Positions 9,230 to 17,783 of a stretch of DNA of 64,000 nucleotides are shown here, piece after piece; position 1 is the first letter of the stretch; every line of letters starts with the position of its first letter. Below the pieces are notes generated by a model. It saw nothing but the letters and a program-made list of their open reading frames with translations. It did no database searches and was not told the DNA's origin. The DNA comes from an uncultured Pelagibacteraceae bacterium. GTDB lineage: Bacteria > Pseudomonadota > Alphaproteobacteria > Pelagibacterales > Pelagibacteraceae. The stretch is from the NCBI GenBank assembly GCA_902569105.1, contig CACFTE010000005.1:1-64000 (forward strand), given 5' to 3'. Position numbers and translations under genes: made by a program.

Positions 9230-10888
9230 TTAATTTAAAGTTTCATAAACCCATTTATCATCAAAGTTTTTTAATTGATTAGGAAGAGGAGCTCCCTGAA
9301 ACATACAAATCCTTAACCATTTGTCTGATCTTGGATCAAATTTAATCGCTCCAAAAAATGATAATTTTAATCTTAGCATATCAATTGGCATTAATTGTTT
9401 TCCAATAGTGTTATCTAATATTTCAGAATAGGGAAATTTTTCAATTATAAACGCCCTTCTTACTACATGTCTCAGATCATTATTTTCTAATAAAAATTCT
9501 GCAATAGATAAACTGTTTTTTGTAACTATTACTCTTTCGTATAATTTTTTTATATCTCTTGCAATTGCGAGAGGTTGTTCTAATTCAGATCCATTAACCT
9601 CAAATCTGCTACCTAGCCGAGGTTCCTCTTTATTTTTCGAAATAAACCAAAAATTATGATTGTTTTCTTTTTTTTCAAAATCTAAATTTAGAATATCAGA
9701 ATAATTTTTTTCAAGAATGTCTCTTAATTCTGATGTTTTCCTTTCTGTAGGTATTGTGAAATATTTATCTTCATCCGAACTCATTTTATGTTTAAATTCA
9801 TTAACTATTTCATCAAATGGCTCCATAAAAATTGAAACTAAATATTCTAAACATTCCTCGCAAACTTGGTTTTCAGCCCATTTATAAATTTCGTTAAATA
9901 AGAATTTTTGACCAATATTAATTTTTTCTAAATATTTTATTGTTTTTTTTAAATCGTCGAGCAGTTTTTTAATTTTATTTTTTTGGAATTCGCTATCAGT
10001 ATTCCAATTTTCAACATTCTTAATTGATTTTTTGAGACAAGTAAAAAAAATGTTAAATTTATATTTATTTATACTTTCAACTTCTCTGATTTTTTTTAAA
10101 ATTGTCTCTCTAGCAAGAACCCAATTATTAAGCAATGTAGGATGATTTACTATAAAAGGTGCCATACCTAGCCCAGTTGAATTACCAATTCCAAGTCCTT
10201 TTGCAATTTTAATATCAAGTTCCACAAATTTCTTTGGATTTTTATTCTTCGCTATATGATTAATTTGATCAAACGTAAATTGTCTTACTAAATAAACTAA
10301 CATCATTTCTAATCTAAATGGCCCTTTGATTTCTGATCGATTTTTAACTCTAAATCTATCAGCTAAACCAAATTTACCAGATCCATATACCGCAGTTGTT
10401 CTGTATAAATATCCAACTTTTGATAAGATGTTTTTGTCTGGTTGTCTGCCATTAGATAAATTTTCTACTACATTATTAAATAATCTTACTGATCTGTTTG
10501 CTCTTGAAAGAGTTAGCTCTTTATAACTTAATCTACCAACTTCTTGCTTCGGAACATTTTTATTAAGCCTTTCAATATCTTGCTTGTTTGGAATACCATC
10601 GTATAATGCAAATGCAGCATCCCACTTTGTTGCGATAACTCTATCTGATCTTTCATCTTCGCTAAGTTCGTTTGCAAAACAGACCAAAGAATAAGTTCTG
10701 TTGTTTTTAGAAAAAGAATATACTGCTTTACCATAACCTTCTTTATTTAATTCAAATAAATCTCTTGAATAATTCCAGTCTTTAAATTCATCTAGAAATG
10801 ATCTTAAAAATGATAATTTAGACTGATGAAAGCAACCAAGTCTTGAAAGCTTCATTATTTCTTTTGGTGATCTTAATTGAACTTCCAT
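9230..10888 (-). CDS. Conserved protein of unknown function, 552 aa
   Basis: Long ORF abutting both neighbours on the same strand; no family recognised. Confidence 0.75.
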   Translation of the reverse strand: MEVQLRSPKEIMKLSRLGCFHQSKLSFLRSFLDEFKDWNYSRDLFELNKEGYGKAVYSFSKNNRTYSLVCFANELSEDERSDRVIATKWDAAFALYDGIPNKQDIERLNKNVPKQEVGRLSYKELTLSRANRSVRLFNNVVENLSNGRQPDKNILSKVGYLYRTTAVYGSGKFGLADRFRVKNRSEIKGPFRLEMMLVYLVRQFTFDQINHIAKNKNPKKFVELDIKIAKGLGIGNSTGLGMAPFIVNHPTLLNNWVLARETILKKIREVESINKYKFNIFFTCLKKSIKNVENWNTDSEFQKNKIKKLLDDLKKTIKYLEKINIGQKFLFNEIYKWAENQVCEECLEYLVSIFMEPFDEIVNEFKHKMSSDEDKYFTIPTERKTSELRDILEKNYSDILNLDFEKKENNHNFWFISKNKEEPRLGSRFEVNGSELEQPLAIARDIKKLYERVIVTKNSLSIAEFLLENNDLRHVVRRAFIIEKFPYSEILDNTIGKQLMPIDMLRLKLSFFGAIKFDPRSDKWLRICMFQGAPLPNQLKNFDDKWVYETLN

Positions 10889-11856
10889 TAATTCATTCTT
10901 TTATAAAAATTAAACCAATTGTTTCCAAGGATTCCGTTTATTTCACTTTTGCTAAATCCGACTTTGAATAAACCATTTTCTAAATTAAAAAATCCTCTTG
11001 AATCAATAAACCATTCAGGTTGTTGTGGAAATCCTGAATTTTTTTTTGTACCTTCGCCAAAATTTTTCGCTTTAGCCCAAGTACCATTTCTCATCCATTC
11101 AACAACAGAATCTGGTTGATTCAAACAAAGATCTGATCCAATTCCTATTTTTTCTACACCTATTAGTTCTGAAGTTTTAGCTACCATTTCACAAAAACTT
11201 TCTAACGAGCATTTTGTTCCATCTTTAAGATGATGGGGGTACAGAGATAGACCTAGCATTCCATCATTTTTAGATAAAATTTTAAGCAATTCATCTGATT
11301 TATTTCTTTTAGTCGCGTGCCAAAAAGTTGGGTTTGCATGTGTGATTGCAATCGGTTTTTGACTTATGTTTATTGCATCTATTGTACTTTTTTCTGCAGA
11401 GTGAGACATATCAATTACAAGTCCGAGTCTATTCATTTCTTTAATTACTTCTCTTCCAAAATTTGTAACTCCACTATCAAAATTTTCAAAACATCCTGTG
11501 GCTAATAGTGACTGATTGTTATATGTTAGTTGCATAAACCTACAGCCTAGATCGTAAACTTTTTCAACTAAACCTATGTCATCTTCGATAGGTGAACAAT
11601 TTTGAAAACCAAAAAATATTGCAGTTTTTTTTTCTTTTTTAGCTTTTTCAATATCTTTATAAGATTTTCCTTGGAAAATTAAATCTGAATTATCTTTAAA
11701 GAATATATTCCATTCATTAACTCTAGAATTGAATTCATCAAAATCTTCATGATAAACAACTGTAACATGGACAGCATCTAATCCAGCATCTCTATTAATT
11801 TTAAATACTTCTCTTGACCATTTGCAATATTGGAGATTGTCTATTTTATAATTCAT
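10888..11856 (-). CDS. Membrane dipeptidase family (peptidase M19)
   Basis: 322 aa; M19-type motifs (VIDMSHSAEKSTIDAI, AITHANPTFWHATKRN, EKIGIGSDLCLNQ). Confidence 0.87.
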   Translation of the reverse strand: MNYKIDNLQYCKWSREVFKINRDAGLDAVHVTVVYHEDFDEFNSRVNEWNIFFKDNSDLIFQGKSYKDIEKAKKEKKTAIFFGFQNCSPIEDDIGLVEKVYDLGCRFMQLTYNNQSLLATGCFENFDSGVTNFGREVIKEMNRLGLVIDMSHSAEKSTIDAINISQKPIAITHANPTFWHATKRNKSDELLKILSKNDGMLGLSLYPHHLKDGTKCSLESFCEMVAKTSELIGVEKIGIGSDLCLNQPDSVVEWMRNGTWAKAKNFGEGTKKNSGFPQQPEWFIDSRGFFNLENGLFKVGFSKSEINGILGNNWFNFYKRMN

Positions 11857-11896
11857 ATTATTAAAGGTATATTAGATTAAAAATATTTGCTATTAA

Positions 11897-12397
11897 ATGA
11901 ATAAAATGCCTCAAAAAAATAAACCTTTAGTATCAATAATTATGGGTAGTCAATCTGACTATTCAACAATGAAATATGCGGAGGAAGTATTAAAAAATTT
12001 GAGGATTAAATTCGAGATAAAAATTGTTTCTGCACATAGAACACCAAAAAGATTATACAATTATGCCTCTAAGGTTGATGGAGAAGGTATTGCAATAATT
12101 ATTGCAGGGGCTGGTGGCTCTGCACATTTGCCAGGAATGGTGGCTGCAATAACAACAGTTCCTGTTATTGGCGTTCCAATTGAAAGTAAAAAACTTAAGG
12201 GATTGGATAGCTTATTATCTATAGTACAAATGCCCAAGGGAATTCCTGTTGGATCAGTTGCGATAGGTAAAGATGGTGCTATAAACGCAGCTTTGTATGC
12301 AGCATCAATCTTAGCGGTAAGTGACAAAAAAATAAAATCAAAATTAAAACAATTAAGGTCTAAACAAACTAAATCTGTAAAAAAAAAACCAAAATAA
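11897..12397 (+). CDS. purE: 5-(carboxyamino)imidazole ribonucleotide mutase
   Basis: PurE signature [17 protein letters not shown] ... [13 protein letters not shown] ... [17 protein letters not shown]. Confidence 0.95.
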   Translation: MNKMPQKNKPLVSIIMGSQSDYSTMKYAEEVLKNLRIKFEIKIVSAHRTPKRLYNYASKVDGEGIAIIIAGAGGSAHLPGMVAAITTVPVIGVPIESKKLKGLDSLLSIVQMPKGIPVGSVAIGKDGAINAALYAASILAVSDKKIKSKLKQLRSKQTKSVKKKPK

Positions 12398-12401
12398 AAT
12401 A

Positions 12402-13448
12402 ATGTCAGAACAAACAATTGGAATTTTAGGTGGTGGTCAACTTGGAAGTTTATTATGTTTAAGTGCAAAAAAACTTAATTTAAAAACAGTAATTTATTGT
12501 AACGATATAGATGCACCTGCACAAAATTATGCCAATCAATTTATTTGTGGTGATTATAAAGATAAAATAAAGATTCAAGAATTTATTAGTAAAGTAGATG
12601 TTGTTACTTATGAATTTGAAAATATTCCTTTTGAAACATTGGATTTAATTAACCAATTTAAACAAGTTAAACCAAAGCCAACTGTAAATAAAATAGTACA
12701 ACATAGATTATATGAAAAAGATTTTGTTAATAAGTGTAATATAAGCACTACAAGATATGTATCAATAAAAGAGAGATCCGATCTTAATGCAAATGTAAAA
12801 TTAATTCCAGGAATACTTAAAACCTGCAGGCTTGGTTATGATGGAAAAGGACAATTTAAACTGAATAATATATCTGATTTAGAAAATTTAAATATTGATT
12901 TTTCACAAGAATATATTCTTGAGAAAATGATAAATTTAAAAAAGGAATTTTCAATTATATTAACTAGATTTGGTCACTCTATTCACTCAGTTTATGATCC
13001 GATTGAAAATGAACATGAAGATCAGATATTAAAATTTTCAAAAATACCTGCCGATATAGATGAAAAAATCTTAACAAAAGCAAAAGACTGGGCATCAATA
13101 ATTGCTGATGATTTAGATTATATAGGAACAATATGTATAGAATACTTTATAGATAAAAATGACAATTTATATGTTAATGAAATTGCACCTAGGGTTCATA
13201 ACTCAGGCCATTTAACAATTAATGCATTTAATATAAGTCAATTTGAAAATCATATCAGGGCAATCTGTGGCTTAGAAAAACAAGAATTAATAAAAATTTT
13301 TAATGCAAAAATGATAAACATTATTGGTGAAGAAATTGTCTCATATAGATTAAAACAATATTCTGATAATGAGTATTTTTTTGACTATGGAAAAAAAGAA
13401 ATCAAGGCAAAAAGAAAAATGGGTCATTTAACTGTTGTTGAAAAGTAG
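12402..13448 (+). CDS. purK: 5-(carboxyamino)imidazole ribonucleotide synthase
   Basis: ATP-grasp N-terminal GILGGGQLGSLLCLSAKKL; KTCRLGYDGKGQ; EIAPRVHNSGHLTI; follows purE. Confidence 0.94.
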   Translation: MSEQTIGILGGGQLGSLLCLSAKKLNLKTVIYCNDIDAPAQNYANQFICGDYKDKIKIQEFISKVDVVTYEFENIPFETLDLINQFKQVKPKPTVNKIVQHRLYEKDFVNKCNISTTRYVSIKERSDLNANVKLIPGILKTCRLGYDGKGQFKLNNISDLENLNIDFSQEYILEKMINLKKEFSIILTRFGHSIHSVYDPIENEHEDQILKFSKIPADIDEKILTKAKDWASIIADDLDYIGTICIEYFIDKNDNLYVNEIAPRVHNSGHLTINAFNISQFENHIRAICGLEKQELIKIFNAKMINIIGEEIVSYRLKQYSDNEYFFDYGKKEIKAKRKMGHLTVVEK

Positions 13449-14508
13449 ACGTGTGACAAAATTTTTTATTTTTCTATTTATTTTATTAAATTACTCAAAT
13501 AATTTGTTTGCTATGGACTCAAGACCGTATCACCATTTGTCTGATGGAACATTTAGAAATCCAGAAGGTTCACCCGTTAGAGACTCTTCTTTTAATTGGA
13601 GTTTTAGAATATTTAATGAAGAAAAGAAAAAACTTGATACTACAGTACCTGATGATCACGTCATTAAAAAGACGGAAGTATTAAACGATTTGAATAAATA
13701 TAAAAAAGGCAACTATATTGCTTGGATAGGACATGCAACCTTTCTAATAAAATTAGGAAATACAACAATTATAACAGATCCCGTATTTGAAAAAAATATG
13801 GGTCCATTAATATTTGGCCCAAAAAGATTTGTAGATCCTGCTTTAGAATTAAATGAATTGCCCGAAGTAGATTTGTTTTTACTTACACACAATCATTATG
13901 ATCATTTGAGTACAAGGACAATTCAAAGATTTCCGTACAAAAAAGCTAAAGTGCTTGCACCATTAAAATTAGGTAAATATTTCACACGTAACGGTTATCG
14001 GGATGTTGATGAAATGGATTGGTATGATGAAATTGAAATCAACGATTTAAAAGTTACACTTGTTCCTGCTGTTCATTGGTCAAAAAGAAGTTTGTGGGAT
14101 ACAAATAAAACACTCTGGGGTAGCTTTATTATTGAATATCAGGGCATGAAAATATTTTTTGCATGCGATACCGGTTATGGAAATATTTATAAAGATCTAG
14201 GAAAAAAATATGGACCAATAGATTTAACATTAATAAATATTGGAGCATATAATTTTTATCCAATGGCACCTGTTAAAGATAAATCAATATATCATACAAA
14301 TCCTGAGGAAGCGCTTCAAATAGGAAAAGATTTAAATAGTAAAAAAATGTTAGGAATGCATTGGGGAACAGTTGTTCTTTCTTTAGAGCCAATTTTGGAA
14401 CCAGCAAAAAGATTTAAGGACTCAGCCAATCAATTTGGATACGATCCTGATGATGCTATTATTTTTAAAATTGGACAAGTAGAGCCGATAGAAAAAATAT
14501 TAAAATAA
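13435..14508 (+). CDS. MBL-fold metallohydrolase (NAPE-PLD/UlaG-like), exported or membrane-anchored
   Basis: Signal-like N-terminus; LLTHNHYDHLS metal motif; overlaps the purK 3' end by 14 nt. Confidence 0.85.
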   Translation: MLKSRRVTKFFIFLFILLNYSNNLFAMDSRPYHHLSDGTFRNPEGSPVRDSSFNWSFRIFNEEKKKLDTTVPDDHVIKKTEVLNDLNKYKKGNYIAWIGHATFLIKLGNTTIITDPVFEKNMGPLIFGPKRFVDPALELNELPEVDLFLLTHNHYDHLSTRTIQRFPYKKAKVLAPLKLGKYFTRNGYRDVDEMDWYDEIEINDLKVTLVPAVHWSKRSLWDTNKTLWGSFIIEYQGMKIFFACDTGYGNIYKDLGKKYGPIDLTLINIGAYNFYPMAPVKDKSIYHTNPEEALQIGKDLNSKKMLGMHWGTVVLSLEPILEPAKRFKDSANQFGYDPDDAIIFKIGQVEPIEKILK

Positions 14509-14509
14509 A

Positions 14510-15133
14510 TCAATTAATTTTTTGTATTAAAGATATAGTGTTATTTGTAGGTTTATTAACATCCTTTGAAATTTCATAGAATTCTAAATTTGGCTTATTC
14601 GATTCCTTTAAAAAATTTGAACCATCTATTTGTAGGTTCAAATAATTATTGATATCCTTTTCATTTAAAATTACAGGTTGTCTATGATGAATTTCATTTA
14701 CATTTTGTGATGCTTGTTCGGTAATTAAACAAAATTGATTATCTGCAAAAATTCCCGCAATAAACATCATTTTTTTGTCATCTCTTAAAAAGTAAAATGG
14801 TTTTTTTTCCTTGCCATCTCTTTTCCACTCATAAAATCCATCAGCAACAGCAACACATCTGTGAATTTTAATATGCTTTTTGAATGAAATTTTTTCATCT
14901 ATCGTTTCGAGTCTTGCATTAATAAGAGGTTTGAAATCTTTTTGTTTTGACCATGATGGTACAATACCCCATTTTAGCAACTCTAGCGTGTTTCCATTTG
15001 TATATTTTTTAACAACAGGTAAATTTTGTGATGGGTGAGCGTTATAATTTTCAGTATCCTCTACTTTAATTGCAGTTTTTACAATTCCTTTAGTTTTAGC
15101 TACAGGATTGGTAATTACAAATCTTCCACACAT
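14510..15133 (-). CDS. SOS response-associated peptidase (SRAP/YedK/HMCES family)
   Basis: Starts MCGRF with catalytic Cys2; INARLETIDEK; GFYEWKR motifs. Confidence 0.92.
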   Translation of the reverse strand: MCGRFVITNPVAKTKGIVKTAIKVEDTENYNAHPSQNLPVVKKYTNGNTLELLKWGIVPSWSKQKDFKPLINARLETIDEKISFKKHIKIHRCVAVADGFYEWKRDGKEKKPFYFLRDDKKMMFIAGIFADNQFCLITEQASQNVNEIHHRQPVILNEKDINNYLNLQIDGSNFLKESNKPNLEFYEISKDVNKPTNNTISLIQKIN

Positions 15134-15144
15134 AAAAAAATTCT

Positions 15145-15639
15145 TTGTTTAATTTATTTTTAGATTATATGTTTTTCAGATTTATGAAATCAATAGAAAA
15201 TAACTTTGATAATCCAAGTGTAAATACACTTTTACATTATCATTTTTATCAGCTCAGATCTAATTCACCTGAGGGAAGTACACATGTTTTAGATATTGAG
15301 GGATTGAAAGTCCCAAGTATTAAATTTTGGAGTATTTGGGAAGAGGAAAAATTGATTGGATGTGGTGCACTTAAGTTTTTAGAAAAAAGTCATGGAGAAT
15401 TTAAATCTATTCGAATAGCTGATGAATTTAGAGGTAAGGGATATGGTATCAAACTATTAAATCATCTAATAATAGAAGCTAAAAAAAATGGAATAAATAA
15501 AATTAGTTTAGAAACTGGTGCTGGAATTTTTTTTGAACCTGCAAGAAAACTCTTCGAAAAAGCAGGTTTTAAAACTTGTAAACCTTTTGCACATTATAAA
15601 ATAGATTCAAACTCATGCTATTATTCAAAAGAAATATAA
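15145..15639 (+). CDS. GNAT family N-acetyltransferase
   Basis: IRIADEFRGKGYGIKLLNHLIIEAKKNG acetyl-CoA motif; true start may be an internal Met (e.g. MKSIENN). Confidence 0.85.
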   Translation: MFNLFLDYMFFRFMKSIENNFDNPSVNTLLHYHFYQLRSNSPEGSTHVLDIEGLKVPSIKFWSIWEEEKLIGCGALKFLEKSHGEFKSIRIADEFRGKGYGIKLLNHLIIEAKKNGINKISLETGAGIFFEPARKLFEKAGFKTCKPFAHYKIDSNSCYYSKEI

Positions 15640-15643
15640 ATAA

Positions 15644-16078
15644 ATGAGTAAGATTATTGAAAAACCTTATGTTCTACATGTTGCTGAAGTTATATATTTA
15701 GAAATTTTTCAAATTAAAAAAAGTGAGAATATCAATAATGTAGAAGCTGTTGAGAGATTTATTGGATCTGACAAATATAAAAAAATAAGCTCAGGTAAAT
15801 TTCATGACGAATGGTTTGCAGATCTAAAAAAAAATAATTTTGTCGATCAAGACACAGGGAAAAAAGTCCCCTCTGAAACAATTAGACTTTTAGAAATTCA
15901 AAAAGAAAGTATGATAAAACAGTTAATTCAATATCCTGACTTGTATTATGCAAAAAGCCACTTTCCATTGGAAATATCTCAGAGAGCTTTTGATCATTTG
16001 TGGAGAATTTGTGAAAGTTATGAGCTTTGGTGCAGAGAGACAAATCAAAAAAAACTAATTTATTTAAATTTAGTTTAA
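15644..16078 (+). CDS. Hypothetical protein, 144 aa
   Basis: ORF closely downstream of the GNAT gene; no family recognised. Confidence 0.65.
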   Translation: MSKIIEKPYVLHVAEVIYLEIFQIKKSENINNVEAVERFIGSDKYKKISSGKFHDEWFADLKKNNFVDQDTGKKVPSETIRLLEIQKESMIKQLIQYPDLYYAKSHFPLEISQRAFDHLWRICESYELWCRETNQKKLIYLNLV

Positions 16079-16408
16079 ATTAAGTTCTTTTCGAGTATTT
16101 TTAATATTATTTTGTAACAAAATAAATAATTGTTTATCATTAATATTTCTTTCTAATAATGATGATAGTTCTTTGTTTATTTTTAAATCTTTATTTTTAA
16201 TTTGCTGTTCCTCTACTTTTTTTACTAACAACTCGTGAGTTTGCATACCCGTCTCTTCTTCTACTGCTTTGTTAGTTACAAAGGTCCCAAAAGCATGAGT
16301 GGCGTTCCCTGAAGAAACTAAGGTCATAGCAGGACCTATCATGGCTGTACTCTGAACACAGCCTGTAAGAAAAGTTGCTGCAAACAAACATGCAAATATT
16401 TTTTTCAT
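16070..16408 (-). CDS. Small lipoprotein
   Basis: 112 aa with lipobox MKKIFACLFAATFLTGC. Confidence 0.75.
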   Translation of the reverse strand: MKKIFACLFAATFLTGCVQSTAMIGPAMTLVSSGNATHAFGTFVTNKAVEEETGMQTHELLVKKVEEQQIKNKDLKINKELSSLLERNINDKQLFILLQNNIKNTRKELNLN

Positions 16409-16519
16409 TCCCTACTTAATCAATACATATTTTATAATTCAACTCAATAGGGAAAAATACCAATTTACCTAGTTTGGACAATATCTTTATTATTTTAAAA
16501 AATTTGAATATTATGAGCT

Positions 16520-17203
16520 ATGATTTTCGAACAAATATTTGATAAAACATCATCAACCTATACTTACTTAATTTCGTCTGGACCTGGTAGAGAAGCATTA
16601 ATTATTGATCCAGTATTAGAACATGTGGATAATTATATAAATATACTAAATAAACTTAATTTAAAACTAGTTAAAGTAATAGATACCCATATTCATGCTG
16701 ATCATATTACAGGTATGTCAGAGCTAAAAAATTTAACTAACTGTGAAACAGTGATGGGGGATAAAACGCCAGCAGATATTGTCTCTATAAAAGTCAAAGA
16801 CCAAGAAGAAATAAAATTAGATAATTTAAAAATTAAAGCTGTTTATACACCAGGACATACTTATGAAAGTTTCAGTTTTTTGATGGAAGATAAAGTTTTT
16901 ACTGGAGATACACTTTTGATTGGAGGGACTGGAAGAACAGATTTTCAAAATGGAAATCCTTATGACTCATATAATTCAATATTTAATATTTTATTAAAAT
17001 TACCAGATAAAACTAAAGTTTACCCAGCGCATGATTATAACGGAAAATATTTTAGTACTATAGAAAATGAGAGAAAAAATAATCCAAGACTACAAGTTAA
17101 ATCTGCTGATGAATATGCGGATATAATGAATAATCTAAATTTGCCAGATCCAAAATTAATGGATGTAGCAATCCCCCGAAATTTGAAATTAGGTGCTAAA
17201 TAA
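16520..17203 (+). CDS. MBL-fold hydrolase, ETHE1/persulfide dioxygenase-like
   Basis: DTHIHADHITGMSELK; FTGDTLLIGGTGRTDFQNG; YPAHDYNGKYFSTI, typical of the ETHE1-like family. Confidence 0.85.
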   Translation: MIFEQIFDKTSSTYTYLISSGPGREALIIDPVLEHVDNYINILNKLNLKLVKVIDTHIHADHITGMSELKNLTNCETVMGDKTPADIVSIKVKDQEEIKLDNLKIKAVYTPGHTYESFSFLMEDKVFTGDTLLIGGTGRTDFQNGNPYDSYNSIFNILLKLPDKTKVYPAHDYNGKYFSTIENERKNNPRLQVKSADEYADIMNNLNLPDPKLMDVAIPRNLKLGAK

Positions 17204-17204
17204 T

Positions 17205-17783
17205 TTAAATTGATTTATAGCCAAATTCTAAACATGAGTCAGTTAAAGAATGATACAAAGACTCACCAAAGCTTCTCAAACCAAAAATTCTAATTGTATT
17301 TGGATCATTTGAAATAAAGTCTAAAGTTATAGTAATTCCATTATAAACTGTATTTGCGCAATTTCCCTCTTTCAATTTACCTACATCTAATGGGGATCCC
17401 TTTTTTAAAACTTCGTAAATCATTTCACCTTCTAGCTCAATAATTGATCTTGAATGAGAAAGATCTGTGATCGCAAAATCAGTTTCTTTAAAATTATTTA
17501 AATTTTCTCTGGTATCTTTTGACGAAAAAACAAACCAATTATCTGGACCCATCCAAATAATTCTTGTAGATGGGTTGCTCGATGTTTTATTTGCATTAGG
17601 CAAGTTAAGTCCATCTATTTTGAAATTAGATATATTTTTTTCTGTATTCTTATATTTTACAACCTGAAATAAATTTATATTTTTAATTTCTTTTATTTTA
17701 ATTATCTGATTTTCGTTTTTATCATTATGATCACCATATAATCCTAATTTGTGAACATTTTTTAAAGATGAAATACTGTTCAT
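17205..17783 (-). CDS. soxG: Sarcosine oxidase gamma subunit family
   Basis: 192 aa at end of soxBDA-like operon; TDLSHSRSIIELEG. Confidence 0.8.
   Translation of the reverse strand: MNSISSLKNVHKLGLYGDHNDKNENQIIKIKEIKNINLFQVVKYKNTEKNISNFKIDGLNLPNANKTSSNPSTRIIWMGPDNWFVFSSKDTRENLNNFKETDFAITDLSHSRSIIELEGEMIYEVLKKGSPLDVGKLKEGNCANTVYNGITITLDFISNDPNTIRIFGLRSFGESLYHSLTDSCLEFGYKSI

Noticed and set aside
12061-12468. 135-aa - strand ORF
   Set aside because: Antisense to purE/purK start; typical spurious AT-rich antisense ORF.
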